A DNA stretch of 41,914 nt. Origin: Albidovulum sp. (GTDB taxonomy: Bacteria > Pseudomonadota > Alphaproteobacteria > Rhodobacterales > Rhodobacteraceae). Of the stretch, positions 34,053 to 41,760 are shown in pieces. The translations under genes and the position numbers were made by a program. Position 1 is the first letter of the stretch, and each line of letters begins with the position of its first letter. The notes beneath the pieces were generated by a model. The model was given only the letters and a program-made list of their open reading frames with translations. It was not told where the DNA came from and did no database searches. The stretch lies in assembly GCF_008933605.1 (NCBI RefSeq), contig NZ_WBUS01000014.1, forward strand, positions 1 to 41,914, given 5' to 3'.

Positions 34053-36383
34053 TCAGAGGTCGATCCGCCTCAGCCGCAGCGCGTTGCTGATGACCGAGAC
34101 CGATGAGAGGCTCATCGCCGCCGCCGCGATCATCGGCGAGAGCAGGAGGCCGGTCAGCGGATAGAGCACGCCGGCGGCGACGGGCACGCCCGCGGCGTTG
34201 TAGACGAAGGCGAAGAACAGGTTCTGCCTGATGTTCCCGAGCGTGGCCACGGCCAGCTTGCGCGCCCGCACGAGGCCCACGAGGTCCCCGCGCATCAGCG
34301 TGATCCCGGCGCTTTCCACCGCCACGTCGGCGCCGGTGCTCATCGCGATGCCGACGTCGGCGGCCGCGAGCGCCGGGGCGTCGTTCACCCCGTCGCCGGC
34401 CATCGCCACCGACCTGCCCCTGGCGCGCAGTTCCTCGACCAGCTTCTGCTTGTCCTCCGGCAGGACGCCCGCGCGCACCTCGTCGATGCCGAGCCGCGAG
34501 GCCACCGCCTCGGCCGTGCGCCGGTTGTCGCCCGTGGCCATGATGATGGTCAGCCCCAGCGCGTGGAGATCGCGGATTGCCGCTGCCGTCGTCTCCTTGA
34601 TCGGATCGGCCACGGCGACGATCCCCGCCAGTGCCCCATCGACGGCCATGAACATCGCCGTCTTGCCGTCCGCGCGGAGCGTATCGGCCGTTAACTCGGC
34701 CTCTTCCGTCGAAAGCCCGAAATCGGTCATCATCGCCGCATTGCCGAGCGCGACCTTGCGGCCCGCGACGGTGCCGTGCACGCCCTTTCCGGTGACCGCC
34801 TCGAAATCCTGCGCCGGATCAGGCGTCAGGCCACGGTCCTTCGCGCCCGCCACGATCGCCTCGGCAAGGGGATGCTCCGATCCGCGCTCGAGCGCGGCGG
34901 CGAAGCCCAGCACCTCCGCCTCGTCGCCGTTAAGCGCCACCACATCGGTCAGACGCGGCCTTCCTTCCGTCAGCGTCCCGGTCTTGTCGACGATCACCGT
35001 ATCGACCCGTGCCATCCGCTCCAGCGCCTCGGCATCCTTGATCAGGACACCCACCTGCGCGCCCCGGCCGGCGGCCGTGGTGATCGAGATCGGCGTCGCG
35101 AGCCCCAGCGCGCAGGGGCAGGCGATGATCAGGACCGAGACGGCCGAGGCGATGGCGAAGGCCAGCGCCGGCTCCGGCCCGGCCCAGAGCCAGGCGCCGA
35201 AGGCAATGATCGCCACCAGCACCACCGTCGGCACGAAGATGGACGAGACCCGGTCCGCGAGCCCCTGGATCGGCGCCCGCGACCGCCGCGCGCCCGCGAC
35301 CATCTCGACGATCTGCGACAGCACCGTGTCCGCGCCGACCTGCGTCGCGCGCATCGCCAGCGTGCCGTTCTTGTTGATCGTGCCGCCGGTGACGCGGTCG
35401 CGCTCGACCTTCTCGACCGGCACCGGTTCACCGGTGATCATGCTTTCGTCGACGGACGAGCGACCCTCGACCACCTCGCCGTCCACCGGCACGCTGTCGC
35501 CGGGTCGGACCCGCAGCAGGTCGCCCTCGACGATGTTCTCAAGCGGGGCGTCGTATTCCGAGCCATCCGGCAGGATGCGGCGCGCGGTCTTGGGCGCGAG
35601 GTCCAGGAGCGCCCGGATCGCGTCCCCCGTTCGCTCCCGCGCGCGCAGTTCCAGCACCTGGCCCACGAAGACAAGCGCGACGATCACCACGGCGGCCTCG
35701 TAATAGGTGCCGACGCCGTGGCCCATCCGGTACTCGGCGGGAAACACGCCCGGCGCGAAGGTCGCGACCAGCGAGTAGAGATACGCGGCCCCCACGCCGA
35801 GCGAGATCAGCGTCCACATGTTGGGCGAGGCGTTGCGGATCGAGTCGATCCCGCGCCGGAAGAACGGCAGCGCCGCCCAGAGGATCACCGGGGTCGCCAG
35901 AACGAATTCCGCAAAGACCGAGACGCGGTGCCCCATCCACGTGCGCACGTCGAGCCCGACGAGTTCGCCCATCGTGATGATGACGAGAGGCACCGCCGCC
36001 GCCGCCGAGATCCACATCCGCCGCGTGAAATCGACAAGCTCGTGGCTCGGCTCATTCGACGGCACCATGGGTTCCAGCGCCATGCCGCAGATCGGGCAGT
36101 TCCCCGGTTTGTCCCGGACGATTTCCGGGTGCATCGGGCAGGTGTACTGCGCGCCGGGCTGCACGCGTTGCCCCGCCTTCCGCGCGTTGCCGGAGGCGTA
36201 GAGGTACGGATCGGCCTTGAACGTCGTCTCGCACTTCGCCGAGCAGAAGTGGAAGGTCTCGCCCCCGAACTCGGCATGACGACCGTCCGGCCTGATGGCC
36301 ACGGCCATTCCGCAGACCGGGTCCGTCGCCGTCGCGGTCCCTGCGGGAACGTCGGGGGTCTTGTGGTGGTGATCGTGTTCCAT
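34053..36383 (-). CDS. copA: Copper-exporting P1B-type ATPase with YHS and heavy-metal-binding N-terminal domains
   Basis: A 776-residue P1B ATPase that pumps Cu(I) out of the cytoplasm. The N-terminus has no HMA domain; instead a His-rich start (MEHDHHHK) is followed by a YHS domain (DPVCGMAV ... [12 protein letters not shown]) and a zinc-ribbon-like heavy-metal-binding domain (YTCPMHPEI ... [10 protein letters not shown]). Then come eight membrane segments, the actuator loop [12 protein letters not shown], the CPC ion site in [22 protein letters not shown], the His-Pro motif GSEHPLAEA and [10 protein letters not shown]. The start at 36383 is preferred over 36401, because the inferred -10 of the operator would leave almost no leader for the latter. 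DUF411 follows in the same operon. Confidence 0.95.
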   Translation of the reverse strand: MEHDHHHKTPDVPAGTATATDPVCGMAVAIRPDGRHAEFGGETFHFCSAKCETTFKADPYLYASGNARKAGQRVQPGAQYTCPMHPEIVRDKPGNCPICGMALEPMVPSNEPSHELVDFTRRMWISAAAAVPLVIITMGELVGLDVRTWMGHRVSVFAEFVLATPVILWAALPFFRRGIDSIRNASPNMWTLISLGVGAAYLYSLVATFAPGVFPAEYRMGHGVGTYYEAAVVIVALVFVGQVLELRARERTGDAIRALLDLAPKTARRILPDGSEYDAPLENIVEGDLLRVRPGDSVPVDGEVVEGRSSVDESMITGEPVPVEKVERDRVTGGTINKNGTLAMRATQVGADTVLSQIVEMVAGARRSRAPIQGLADRVSSIFVPTVVLVAIIAFGAWLWAGPEPALAFAIASAVSVLIIACPCALGLATPISITTAAGRGAQVGVLIKDAEALERMARVDTVIVDKTGTLTEGRPRLTDVVALNGDEAEVLGFAAALERGSEHPLAEAIVAGAKDRGLTPDPAQDFEAVTGKGVHGTVAGRKVALGNAAMMTDFGLSTEEAELTADTLRADGKTAMFMAVDGALAGIVAVADPIKETTAAAIRDLHALGLTIIMATGDNRRTAEAVASRLGIDEVRAGVLPEDKQKLVEELRARGRSVAMAGDGVNDAPALAAADVGIAMSTGADVAVESAGITLMRGDLVGLVRARKLAVATLGNIRQNLFFAFVYNAAGVPVAAGVLYPLTGLLLSPMIAAAAMSLSSVSVISNALRLRRIDL

Positions 36384-36413
36384 GTCGTGCCAACCTTTCA
36401 TCCCGTCGACTCA

Positions 36414-36444
36414 TGCCTGGGGCCTCCAACGGTGGGAGGCTCAA
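36414..36444 (-). promoter_or_regulatory. CueR-type operator/promoter of the YHS-domain copper ATPase
   Basis: On the minus strand TTGAGC is followed by CTCCCA-CCG-TTGGAG, which differs from the cueR-site dyad by one position in the right arm. With a 19-base spacer the -10 would be CAGGCA. It lies between the TVP38 stop and copA. Confidence 0.7.
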
Positions 36445-36450
36445 GACAAT

Positions 36451-37134
36451 TCACGGATTGTCGTCTTTCGCCTGCCGTCCCTTGCCGCGCAGCGCCACCC
36501 AGACCAGCGGCAAGCCGGTCACGAGGCCGAGGCCGAACACCGCCCAGGTTGCCCGCCCGACGTCGCCGCTGGCCGCCTCGCCTCCGAAATGCGCGAGCAG
36601 GAAGCTCGCCGGGATGATGCCCGCGAGCGTCGCAAGGGCGAACCGCCAGGCGTGCAGGCGGCTGAGCCCGGCGGCGTAGCTGATCATGTCGAAGGAGACG
36701 AAAGGCATGAGTCGGCTGGCAAAGACCGTCGCCGTCAACGCGGTCTGCGAGCCGAGGAGCCCGGCATCGACCGAGGTACCGAACACGCGCCGCAGGACAT
36801 CGCGCCCCAGAACCCGAGCGAGGCCGAAGGCGATGAGCGCGCCAAGCTCGGCACCGGCCACGACCTGAACCGTCCCCCAGACCTGCCCGTAGGCCGCCCC
36901 CGCCGCCAGCGCAATCGGCGCGCTCGGTATAGGGCTGGCCACGACCGCGACGGTCATGAGCGCGACGATCAGGACCGGCCCCCAGAAACCGGCGCGCGCA
37001 ACAAGCGCCTCCAGACGCTCGGCATCCAGATATCCGCGCACATCGGCCAGGGCCGAAGGCGAGATGAGCCAGACGCCGAAGAGGACGATACCGAGGATCG
37101 CGAGGCCCGCGGATATGCCGGCGCGCAGGCGCAT
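36451..37134 (-). CDS. TVP38/TMEM64 (DedA-like) family membrane protein
   Basis: A 227-residue protein with five to six membrane segments. The family core is the SNARE-associated/DedA-type region PSAPIALAAGAAYGQVWGTV, then GAELGALIAFGLARVLGRDV, then SRLMPFVSFDMISYAAGLS. Relatives act in lipid scrambling or membrane homeostasis; in metal clusters some were annotated as mercury-related, without proof. Its ATG lies one base after the DUF302 stop (TGAGATG), so the two are coupled. It ends just before the copA operator, which marks the end of this transcription unit. Confidence 0.87.
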   Translation of the reverse strand: MRLRAGISAGLAILGIVLFGVWLISPSALADVRGYLDAERLEALVARAGFWGPVLIVALMTVAVVASPIPSAPIALAAGAAYGQVWGTVQVVAGAELGALIAFGLARVLGRDVLRRVFGTSVDAGLLGSQTALTATVFASRLMPFVSFDMISYAAGLSRLHAWRFALATLAGIIPASFLLAHFGGEAASGDVGRATWAVFGLGLVTGLPLVWVALRGKGRQAKDDNP

Positions 37135-37135
37135 C

Positions 37136-37522
37136 TCAGACGGCCGCGACGACCTTGGCCAGCAGATCGCGCACCTCGGCAGCGACGGCCTTCAGGTCGG
37201 CATTCTCGATCGCCTGCATGGACGCCACCGGGTCGATGGCGCTGATCTCCACGCCGCCCTCGACCTCGTGCAGGATGACGTTGCAGGGCAGCATGGCGCC
37301 GACCCGGGGCTCGATCCCGATTGCCTTATGCGCCATCTTCGGGTTGCAGGCGCCGAGGATGCGATAGGCCGGCATCTCGACGTCGAGCTTCTTCTTCATC
37401 GTTGCCTTGACGTCAATCTCGGTCAGAACGCCGAAGCCCTGATCCGCGAGTGCCTTCCGCGTGCGCGCGTCGACGTCGTCGACGCCAGCGTCCGCGATCA
37501 TCCGGTCGATGGTGTAGGTCAT
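37136..37522 (-). CDS. DUF302 family protein
   Basis: A 128-residue protein without a signal peptide. The domain runs over nearly the whole length: TRKALADQGFGVLTEIDVKA, then YRILGACNPKMAHKAIGIEP and LPCNVILHEVEGGVEISAID. The Cys and His residues in ACNPKMAHKA and LPCN could bind metal, but DUF302 has no established function; it is frequent in copper and redox clusters. The ATG at 37522 follows AAAGGA. Its leader DNA is the decayed copy of the small membrane segment described for 37551-37663. It is coupled to the TVP38 gene. Confidence 0.9.
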   Translation of the reverse strand: MTYTIDRMIADAGVDDVDARTRKALADQGFGVLTEIDVKATMKKKLDVEMPAYRILGACNPKMAHKAIGIEPRVGAMLPCNVILHEVEGGVEISAIDPVASMQAIENADLKAVAAEVRDLLAKVVAAV

Positions 37523-37550
37523 TGGGAGGTCCTTTCTTCCATTTCCGAAG

Positions 37551-37663
37551 TTACTTGATCAGCGCCGTGATGGCCAAAACCACAAGCGCAGGGATCCGCA
37601 GGCCGAAGAGCCTGCCGGATCCCATGCCGAAACCCTCTCACGACACGTGTCGTTCCAGATCAT
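37551..37663 (-). pseudogene. Decayed copy of the small membrane segment found before the beta-propeller gene
   Basis: The minus strand begins MIWNDT and, after a shift of frame, continues MGSGRLFGLRIPALVVLAIT and ALIK before TAA. This matches the intact segment at 38885-39007 (MNWNDTGPGMGFGWLFGPPI, then LVLVVLAIAALIKYL). The TAA stands where the intact copy has TAT, and the following bases CTTCGGAAA correspond to CTTCGCAAA. So this is a duplicate with a frameshift and a nonsense change. It lies just before DUF302. Confidence 0.7.
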
Positions 37664-37739
37664 GATCCACGTCCTTCGTTTCGACCAAGCGCGGAAGCCA
37701 CTTGCTGCATGTCCGGGCATCGGAGTGTTTCGGGACACC

Positions 37740-37768
37740 GCCCCGGCGCGCTGTCACTGCGCCGGGGC
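37740..37768 (-). terminator. Strong hairpin past the beta-propeller gene
   Basis: Perfect ten-base arms (GCCCCGGCGC / GCGCCGGGGC) enclose a nine-base loop about 30 bases after the stop of the beta-propeller gene. No T-run follows on the minus strand. It could be a terminator or an mRNA-stabilising hairpin within a longer operon. Confidence 0.5.
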
Positions 37769-37798
37769 AATGCTGGGGCGATCGGTCTTGCTGCGGGA

Positions 37799-38884
37799 TC
37801 AGTTTCCGTCGGCGAAGGCGATGCCGCCCGGTTCCTTGCCGACCGGGATGGTCTCGATCACCGTCTGGCTGGCCACGTCGATCACCGAAACGGTGCTGTC
37901 CTTTGTATTGGTGACGAAGACAAGGCGCCCGTCTGACCCGATCGTCACCCCATGCGCCCCCATGCCGACCGTGATCGTCGCGGTTACCTGATTGCTGGCC
38001 ACGTCGATGACCGAGACCCGGTTGTCGGGATTCCCGTCGTCACCCTGATCGGCGACGTAGACGAATTTGCCGTCGGGCGTCACGAAAAGCTGGATCGGAT
38101 CGCGGCCGACGGAAACGGTTGCGACGACGCTCCGCGTGGCCCGGTCGATCACCGCCACCTTGTCCTCGTCGCGGAGCGAGACATAGGCACGCGTTCCGTC
38201 CGGCGGGAAGCCCACCTGCACCGGCGCGTCGCCGACAGGAATCCGCGCAACTTCCGACAGGCTTTTCGTGTCGATGACCGAGACGGAGTCGTCCTCCACG
38301 TTGGCGACGTAAAGCTCCGACCCATCCGGGCTGATCCGCTGGCCATGGGGATAGGCGCCCGTGGTGATCTCCTTGACCGTCTTGCCGCTGGCAAGGTCGA
38401 TGACCAGGACCGCATCGGATTCGGAATCGGTCACGAAGACCCGGCTGGCATCCGCATCGGGCACGACATGCGCCGGGTGGTGGCCCGCCTCGACAACGGC
38501 GATGGGACCGGCCTTCAGATCATCGAGCTTCAGGACGGCGAGGCGTCCCTCGCCGTGCCCGCCCATCTCCATGCCCGGCATCTCGCCCGCCTCCATGCCA
38601 CCCATTCCGACCGCGAAGACGAGACCCGCCGCGGTGCTGACATCGACATTGTGCGGCATCAGCGGCAGGGCGATGGCCTCCACCGAACCCGTCGCCAGGT
38701 CGATGCGGCTGAGGCTTCCGTCCCCCTCGTCCGCGGAGAAGACCGCGCCGCGGCCCAGGGTGGTGTCGGCCATGGCCTGGGGCGCGTATCCGGTGCCGGA
38801 CAGGAGCGCCGCAAGCGCAATGGTCAGGATTTGGTACCTCCGGATCGCATCCTTCGGGATCGTCCGGTTGATCGAGTGGGTCAT
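37799..38884 (-). CDS. YncE-like beta-propeller protein, exported
   Basis: A 361-residue protein when started at 38884. A signal peptide (ILTIALAALLSGTGYAPQAMA) is followed by seven-bladed YVTN/NHL-type repeats such as SRVFVTDSESDAVLVIDLAS, ELYVANVEDDSVSVIDTKSL and FVYVADQGDDGNPDNRVSVI. A His/Met-rich loop (GGMEAGEMPGMEMGGHGEGR) between the first blades suggests metal contact and is rare in plain YncE. GGAG lies seven bases before the ATG. The frame is open further upstream through a membrane segment, so a 402-residue fusion from 39007 is possible. It lies downstream of the multicopper oxidase, consistent with periplasmic copper work. Confidence 0.83.
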   Translation of the reverse strand: MTHSINRTIPKDAIRRYQILTIALAALLSGTGYAPQAMADTTLGRGAVFSADEGDGSLSRIDLATGSVEAIALPLMPHNVDVSTAAGLVFAVGMGGMEAGEMPGMEMGGHGEGRLAVLKLDDLKAGPIAVVEAGHHPAHVVPDADASRVFVTDSESDAVLVIDLASGKTVKEITTGAYPHGQRISPDGSELYVANVEDDSVSVIDTKSLSEVARIPVGDAPVQVGFPPDGTRAYVSLRDEDKVAVIDRATRSVVATVSVGRDPIQLFVTPDGKFVYVADQGDDGNPDNRVSVIDVASNQVTATITVGMGAHGVTIGSDGRLVFVTNTKDSTVSVIDVASQTVIETIPVGKEPGGIAFADGN

Positions 38885-39007
38885 GGGTGACTCCTGTTTG
38901 CGAAGATATTTGATGAGGGCCGCTATGGCCAAGACCACCAGCACCAGGATCGGCGGGCCGAAGAGCCAGCCGAACCCCATGCCGGGGCCGGTGTCGTTCC
39001 AGTTCAT
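38885..39007 (-). CDS. 41-codon membrane segment in frame with the beta-propeller gene
   Basis: An ATG at 39007 with AGGAGG just upstream opens MNWNDTGPGMGFGWLFGPPI, then a single membrane helix LVLVVLAIAALI and KYLRKQESP. There is no stop before the beta-propeller ATG, so it either extends that protein or has lost its own stop codon. Short proteins of this form, often with a SHOCT tail, are common beside multicopper oxidases. The very good ribosome binding site argues that it is translated. Confidence 0.5.
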
Positions 39008-39069
39008 CGTGACGTCCTCCTGCTCTGACGTACGGGCCGGGGCGCCCGGCGCGGGCACCCCGGCCGCGC

Positions 39070-40617
39070 TCACGCCGAGGCGCCGACCGCGAACTCGGTC
39101 ATCATGCCGGTCGCGAGATGCGGCATGTGGTGGCAATGCAGCATCCAGCGCGCGGCCTCGCCGGCGTCGAGCGCCACGTCCACCATCGACATCGGCGGCA
39201 CGTAGACCGTGTCGCGCAGCGCGCCGGAAAGGCGGCGTCCGTTGATGCCGACGACCTGGAACGCATGGCCGTGCAGGTGCATCGGGTGGCCCATCATCGA
39301 CATGTTGTGGAACGACAGCACGACCCGCTCGCCGCTGCGCGCGGTCACAGGCTGGTGCTGGCCCCAGACCGCCCCGTTGATCGTCCAGACATAGGGCTGC
39401 ATCGAGCCGCCGAGCATCAGCATCTGGCCGCGGTCGACCGGCCGGCCCGGCAGGGCGTCCACCGCCACCAGCCGCGCTTCCTGCGCGAGATCGGTGTCGA
39501 AGGCCGGGGCCTCGGCCTCTGCCATGGCATCAACGCGCCGCACCTCGGCACCGGGCGTGGCGAGGATCAGACCGGTGCGCTCCCGCGCGCCCTCGCGCAG
39601 CGCGAGGATCGGCCACGCTCCAGTTTCGCCCGGCAGGTCGATCGAGAGATCGAGCCGCTGTCCCATGGCAAGCCCGAACCGGTTGCCCGGCACCGGCTGC
39701 ACCGCATGGCCGTCTACCGCGACGAGGCGCGCCGCAGCCGTCCCGGTATCGATCCAGAACACCGTGGCCGCCGCAGCGTTTATGACGCGGAGCCGGATGC
39801 GACTGCCGCGCTCGACCTGCACCACCTCGGGGTCTGACAGCGTGCGGTCATTGGCAAGGTAGGCGTCCCAGTCATAGTCGTTCAGATCCATGGCCATGCT
39901 GCCCATCTGGCCGCCCATGCCCATCATCCCGCCCATGCCCGGCATCTGACCCATCGGCATGCCGCCCATAGCACCGTGATCCATGGCCGCGTGGTCCATG
40001 CCCTGCATGGCGCCCATGCCGCCCATCGGCATCCCCTGCATGGCCTGGCCCCCATGTGCGCCATGCCCTCCGCCGCCATGGCCGGCGCCGATCTCGGCCA
40101 ATACCTCCTCCGGCGTCTTGAACGAGAAGTCGTGCAGGAACATCACGACCTCATGCCGGTCGGCGGCGATATCCTCCTGCGACCGCACGATCAGCGGGGC
40201 CGCCAGCAGCTGCATTTCCTGGACCGGCACATGGCTGTGCATCCAGTGGGTGCCCGGCCGCGCCTCGAAATCGTAGGACCGGGTTTCGCCCGCCGCGAGC
40301 AGGGGCATCGGCATGTCCGGCACCCCGTCCTGCGCGTTGGGCGGGATCTGGCCGTGCCAGTGGATGATCGTGCCGATATCGAGATCGTTGGTCAGGTCGA
40401 CCCGGAACCTTTGTCCGGGGTCGAGCATCAGCCCCTGGCCGCCGGGTCCGGCAAGGCCGAAGACCCTGGCCGCGCGCCCGTCGATGTCGAGCGTGCGCGT
40501 GGCAGCGGTGAGGCGGATCGGGGCCGGCGTCTGCGCAAGGGCAAGGCGGGGCATCTGCGCAGCCGCGACGGCCGCGGCACTTGCGGCAAGAAAGCCGCGT
40601 CGTGAAAGTATATTCAT
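39070..40617 (-). CDS. Multicopper oxidase with Met/His-rich insert (CopA/CueO-like)
   Basis: A 515-residue periplasmic oxidase, probably oxidising Cu(I) to Cu(II). The Tat leader is SRRGFLAASAAAVAAA. All four copper-ligand motifs are seen: HWHG (His86, His88), HWMHSH (His124-129), HPMHLHGHAF and HCHHMPHLATGM, the last with Cys for type 1 copper and Met as axial ligand. Between about 180 and 243 is a low-complexity insert of Gly, Met and His (GMPMGGMGAMQGMDHAAMDH), similar in role to the methionine-rich segments of CueO and PcoA. The ATG at 40617 follows GGGGAGA. It is followed by the membrane segment and beta-propeller gene 62 bases on. Confidence 0.93.
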   Translation of the reverse strand: MNILSRRGFLAASAAAVAAAQMPRLALAQTPAPIRLTAATRTLDIDGRAARVFGLAGPGGQGLMLDPGQRFRVDLTNDLDIGTIIHWHGQIPPNAQDGVPDMPMPLLAAGETRSYDFEARPGTHWMHSHVPVQEMQLLAAPLIVRSQEDIAADRHEVVMFLHDFSFKTPEEVLAEIGAGHGGGGHGAHGGQAMQGMPMGGMGAMQGMDHAAMDHGAMGGMPMGQMPGMGGMMGMGGQMGSMAMDLNDYDWDAYLANDRTLSDPEVVQVERGSRIRLRVINAAAATVFWIDTGTAAARLVAVDGHAVQPVPGNRFGLAMGQRLDLSIDLPGETGAWPILALREGARERTGLILATPGAEVRRVDAMAEAEAPAFDTDLAQEARLVAVDALPGRPVDRGQMLMLGGSMQPYVWTINGAVWGQHQPVTARSGERVVLSFHNMSMMGHPMHLHGHAFQVVGINGRRLSGALRDTVYVPPMSMVDVALDAGEAARWMLHCHHMPHLATGMMTEFAVGASA

Positions 40618-40690
40618 GGTCGTCTCCCCGGGACCTTCCGTCCCGTGCATCAATGGCGATCGAACGCCGCGGGCGTCTGCCCGGGCGCGC

Positions 40691-41050
40691 TCAGAGGAGA
40701 CAGAGTTTGGGAGGTCGTTCGTTCAGCCCGGGCGCATGGCCAAGGTGTACTGGCTCGGGCGGATGGTCGTGACGGGCGGGCGCAAAGGCGGTCGCCGCTT
40801 CGCCCGCCGGCGTCACCAGGATGGCCGGGAGGCCCGCGCAGACGAACTCGCACAGACCGTCATGACCCGATCCGTGCTGCAGGGTGTCATCGCAGCAGGG
40901 ATGACTGTCGGTCGCGGCTTCCATCATCGCGGTGGGGAACATGGCGTGGTCGCCCTGCATGCCGACCATGCGCGCGGCATGTGCCGCGCCGAGCGTCGTC
41001 ACCACGGCGATCGCAAGAATGGCAAGCATGGAGAGCACGCGTGCGAACAT
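40691..41050 (-). CDS. Exported Cys/His-rich small protein, function unknown
   Basis: A 119-residue protein with a signal peptide (MFARVLSMLAILAIAVVTTL) and a mature part rich in His, Cys and Met: HPCCDDTLQHGSGHDGLCEF then VCAGLPAIL. The C-terminal tail is Pro/His-rich and ends in PPKLCLL. The Cys and His spacing would suit copper binding. Similar proteins occur upstream of multicopper oxidase genes in Rhodobacteraceae, but no family name is certain. It lies 73 bases upstream of the oxidase gene on the same strand, so co-transcription is likely. Confidence 0.7.
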   Translation of the reverse strand: MFARVLSMLAILAIAVVTTLGAAHAARMVGMQGDHAMFPTAMMEAATDSHPCCDDTLQHGSGHDGLCEFVCAGLPAILVTPAGEAATAFAPARHDHPPEPVHLGHAPGLNERPPKLCLL

Positions 41051-41157
41051 GATGGGAACCTAGCCGCTTGTCCCGAGCGAGTCCATTTCAGCCGCCATCA
41101 CTTTCTCGGGTGTACGCGGGAACACTGGACCCTGCCGCCTGTGAAGGCACCGCAACG

Positions 41158-41178
41158 GCCGCCCGCCGTGCGGGCGGC
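41158..41178 (-). terminator. Hairpin past copZ and its small neighbour
   Basis: Perfect eight-base arms (GCCGCCCG / CGGGCGGC) with a five-base loop follow the short ORF that comes after copZ. No T-run is seen, so it may only reduce read-through into the downstream copper genes. Confidence 0.35.
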
Positions 41179-41193
41179 TCGCCGTTCGCCGGA

Positions 41194-41304
41194 TCAGTGC
41201 CCCGCATGCATGGCGCCAGACGGCGCGACCTGCACCCGGACGACGGCCAGCGCCGCTGCGACGAACGTTGCGGTGCCCGGAAAGGTGATGGAAACGCGGG
41301 ACAT
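41194..41304 (-). CDS. Possible 36-residue membrane peptide after copZ
   Basis: The frame [20 protein letters not shown] and on ends in GAMHAGH and starts ten bases past the copZ stop. It has one hydrophobic helix and a Met/His C-terminus, which is in keeping with the copper setting. There is no clear ribosome binding site and no known family, so the call is weak. Confidence 0.35.
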   Translation of the reverse strand: MSRVSITFPGTATFVAAALAVVRVQVAPSGAMHAGH

Positions 41305-41314
41305 CGCCGGCCCG

Positions 41315-41515
41315 TCAGGCCGCTTCGCGCGCGGCGGGATAGCCCGCCTCAACGAGGACGGCCTCGATCTCGGCGCGCGTGGCCGAGGTTTCGACATCGA
41401 CCTTGCGGTTTTCCGGGTCGGTCTGGATCACCGCGGTCCCGTCGACCGACTGGATCGCCTTGGTCACGTTCCGGGCGCAGCCCGAGCAGGTCATTCTCTC
41501 GATGTGGAATTGCAT
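41315..41515 (-). CDS. copZ: CopZ-like copper chaperone (HMA domain)
   Basis: A 66-residue single heavy-metal-associated domain. The metal site MTCSGC (residues 8-13) binds Cu(I), and the fold elements [33 protein letters not shown] and GYPA follow in order. Such chaperones carry Cu(I) to the P1B ATPase or to CueR. The start at 41515 has GGAGG eight bases upstream; the longer open frame upstream has no support. A CueR-type operator lies 32 bases upstream, and a divergent copper ATPase gene with its own operator begins at 41761. Confidence 0.93.
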   Translation of the reverse strand: MQFHIERMTCSGCARNVTKAIQSVDGTAVIQTDPENRKVDVETSATRAEIEAVLVEAGYPAAREAA

Positions 41516-41546
41516 CCTTGCCTCCTGTTCTAGCTTGGCGGGACAG

Positions 41547-41577
41547 GACGTGGGCGCTCCCAGCATGGGAGGGTCAA
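41547..41577 (-). promoter_or_regulatory. CueR-type operator/promoter of copZ
   Basis: On the minus strand TTGACC is followed by CTCCCA-GCA-TGGGAG and, after a 19-base spacer in total, CACGTC. The dyad arms match the cueR site exactly over six bases each. Confidence 0.75.
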
Positions 41578-41694
41578 GAGCCTTTGCCAGAAGTTTTTCG
41601 CGGCATCCGCGCACTGCATGCCAAGGGTCACCGGGGTCAGGAACGCGCGCGCGTGGTGCGGCGAGCGGTTGTTGAAGAAAGACGAATTTGCTGC

Positions 41695-41725
41695 TTGACC
41701 CTCCCAAGATGGGAGATCCCATGTC
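41695..41725 (+). promoter_or_regulatory. CueR-type operator/promoter of the second copper ATPase
   Basis: TTGACC is followed by CTCCCA-AGA-TGGGAG, with CATGTC after a 19-base spacer. It lies 36 bases before the ATPase ATG and is divergent from the copZ operator, 117 bases away. Confidence 0.75.
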
Positions 41726-41760
41726 CTTGCGCATCACCACGAATCCGAAGGGAATCAGCC

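Noticed and set aside
34776-36617. 613-codon plus-strand frame antisense to the copper ATPase
   Set aside because: Composition is Arg/Asp/His-rich low complexity as expected opposite a high-GC gene; no motif.
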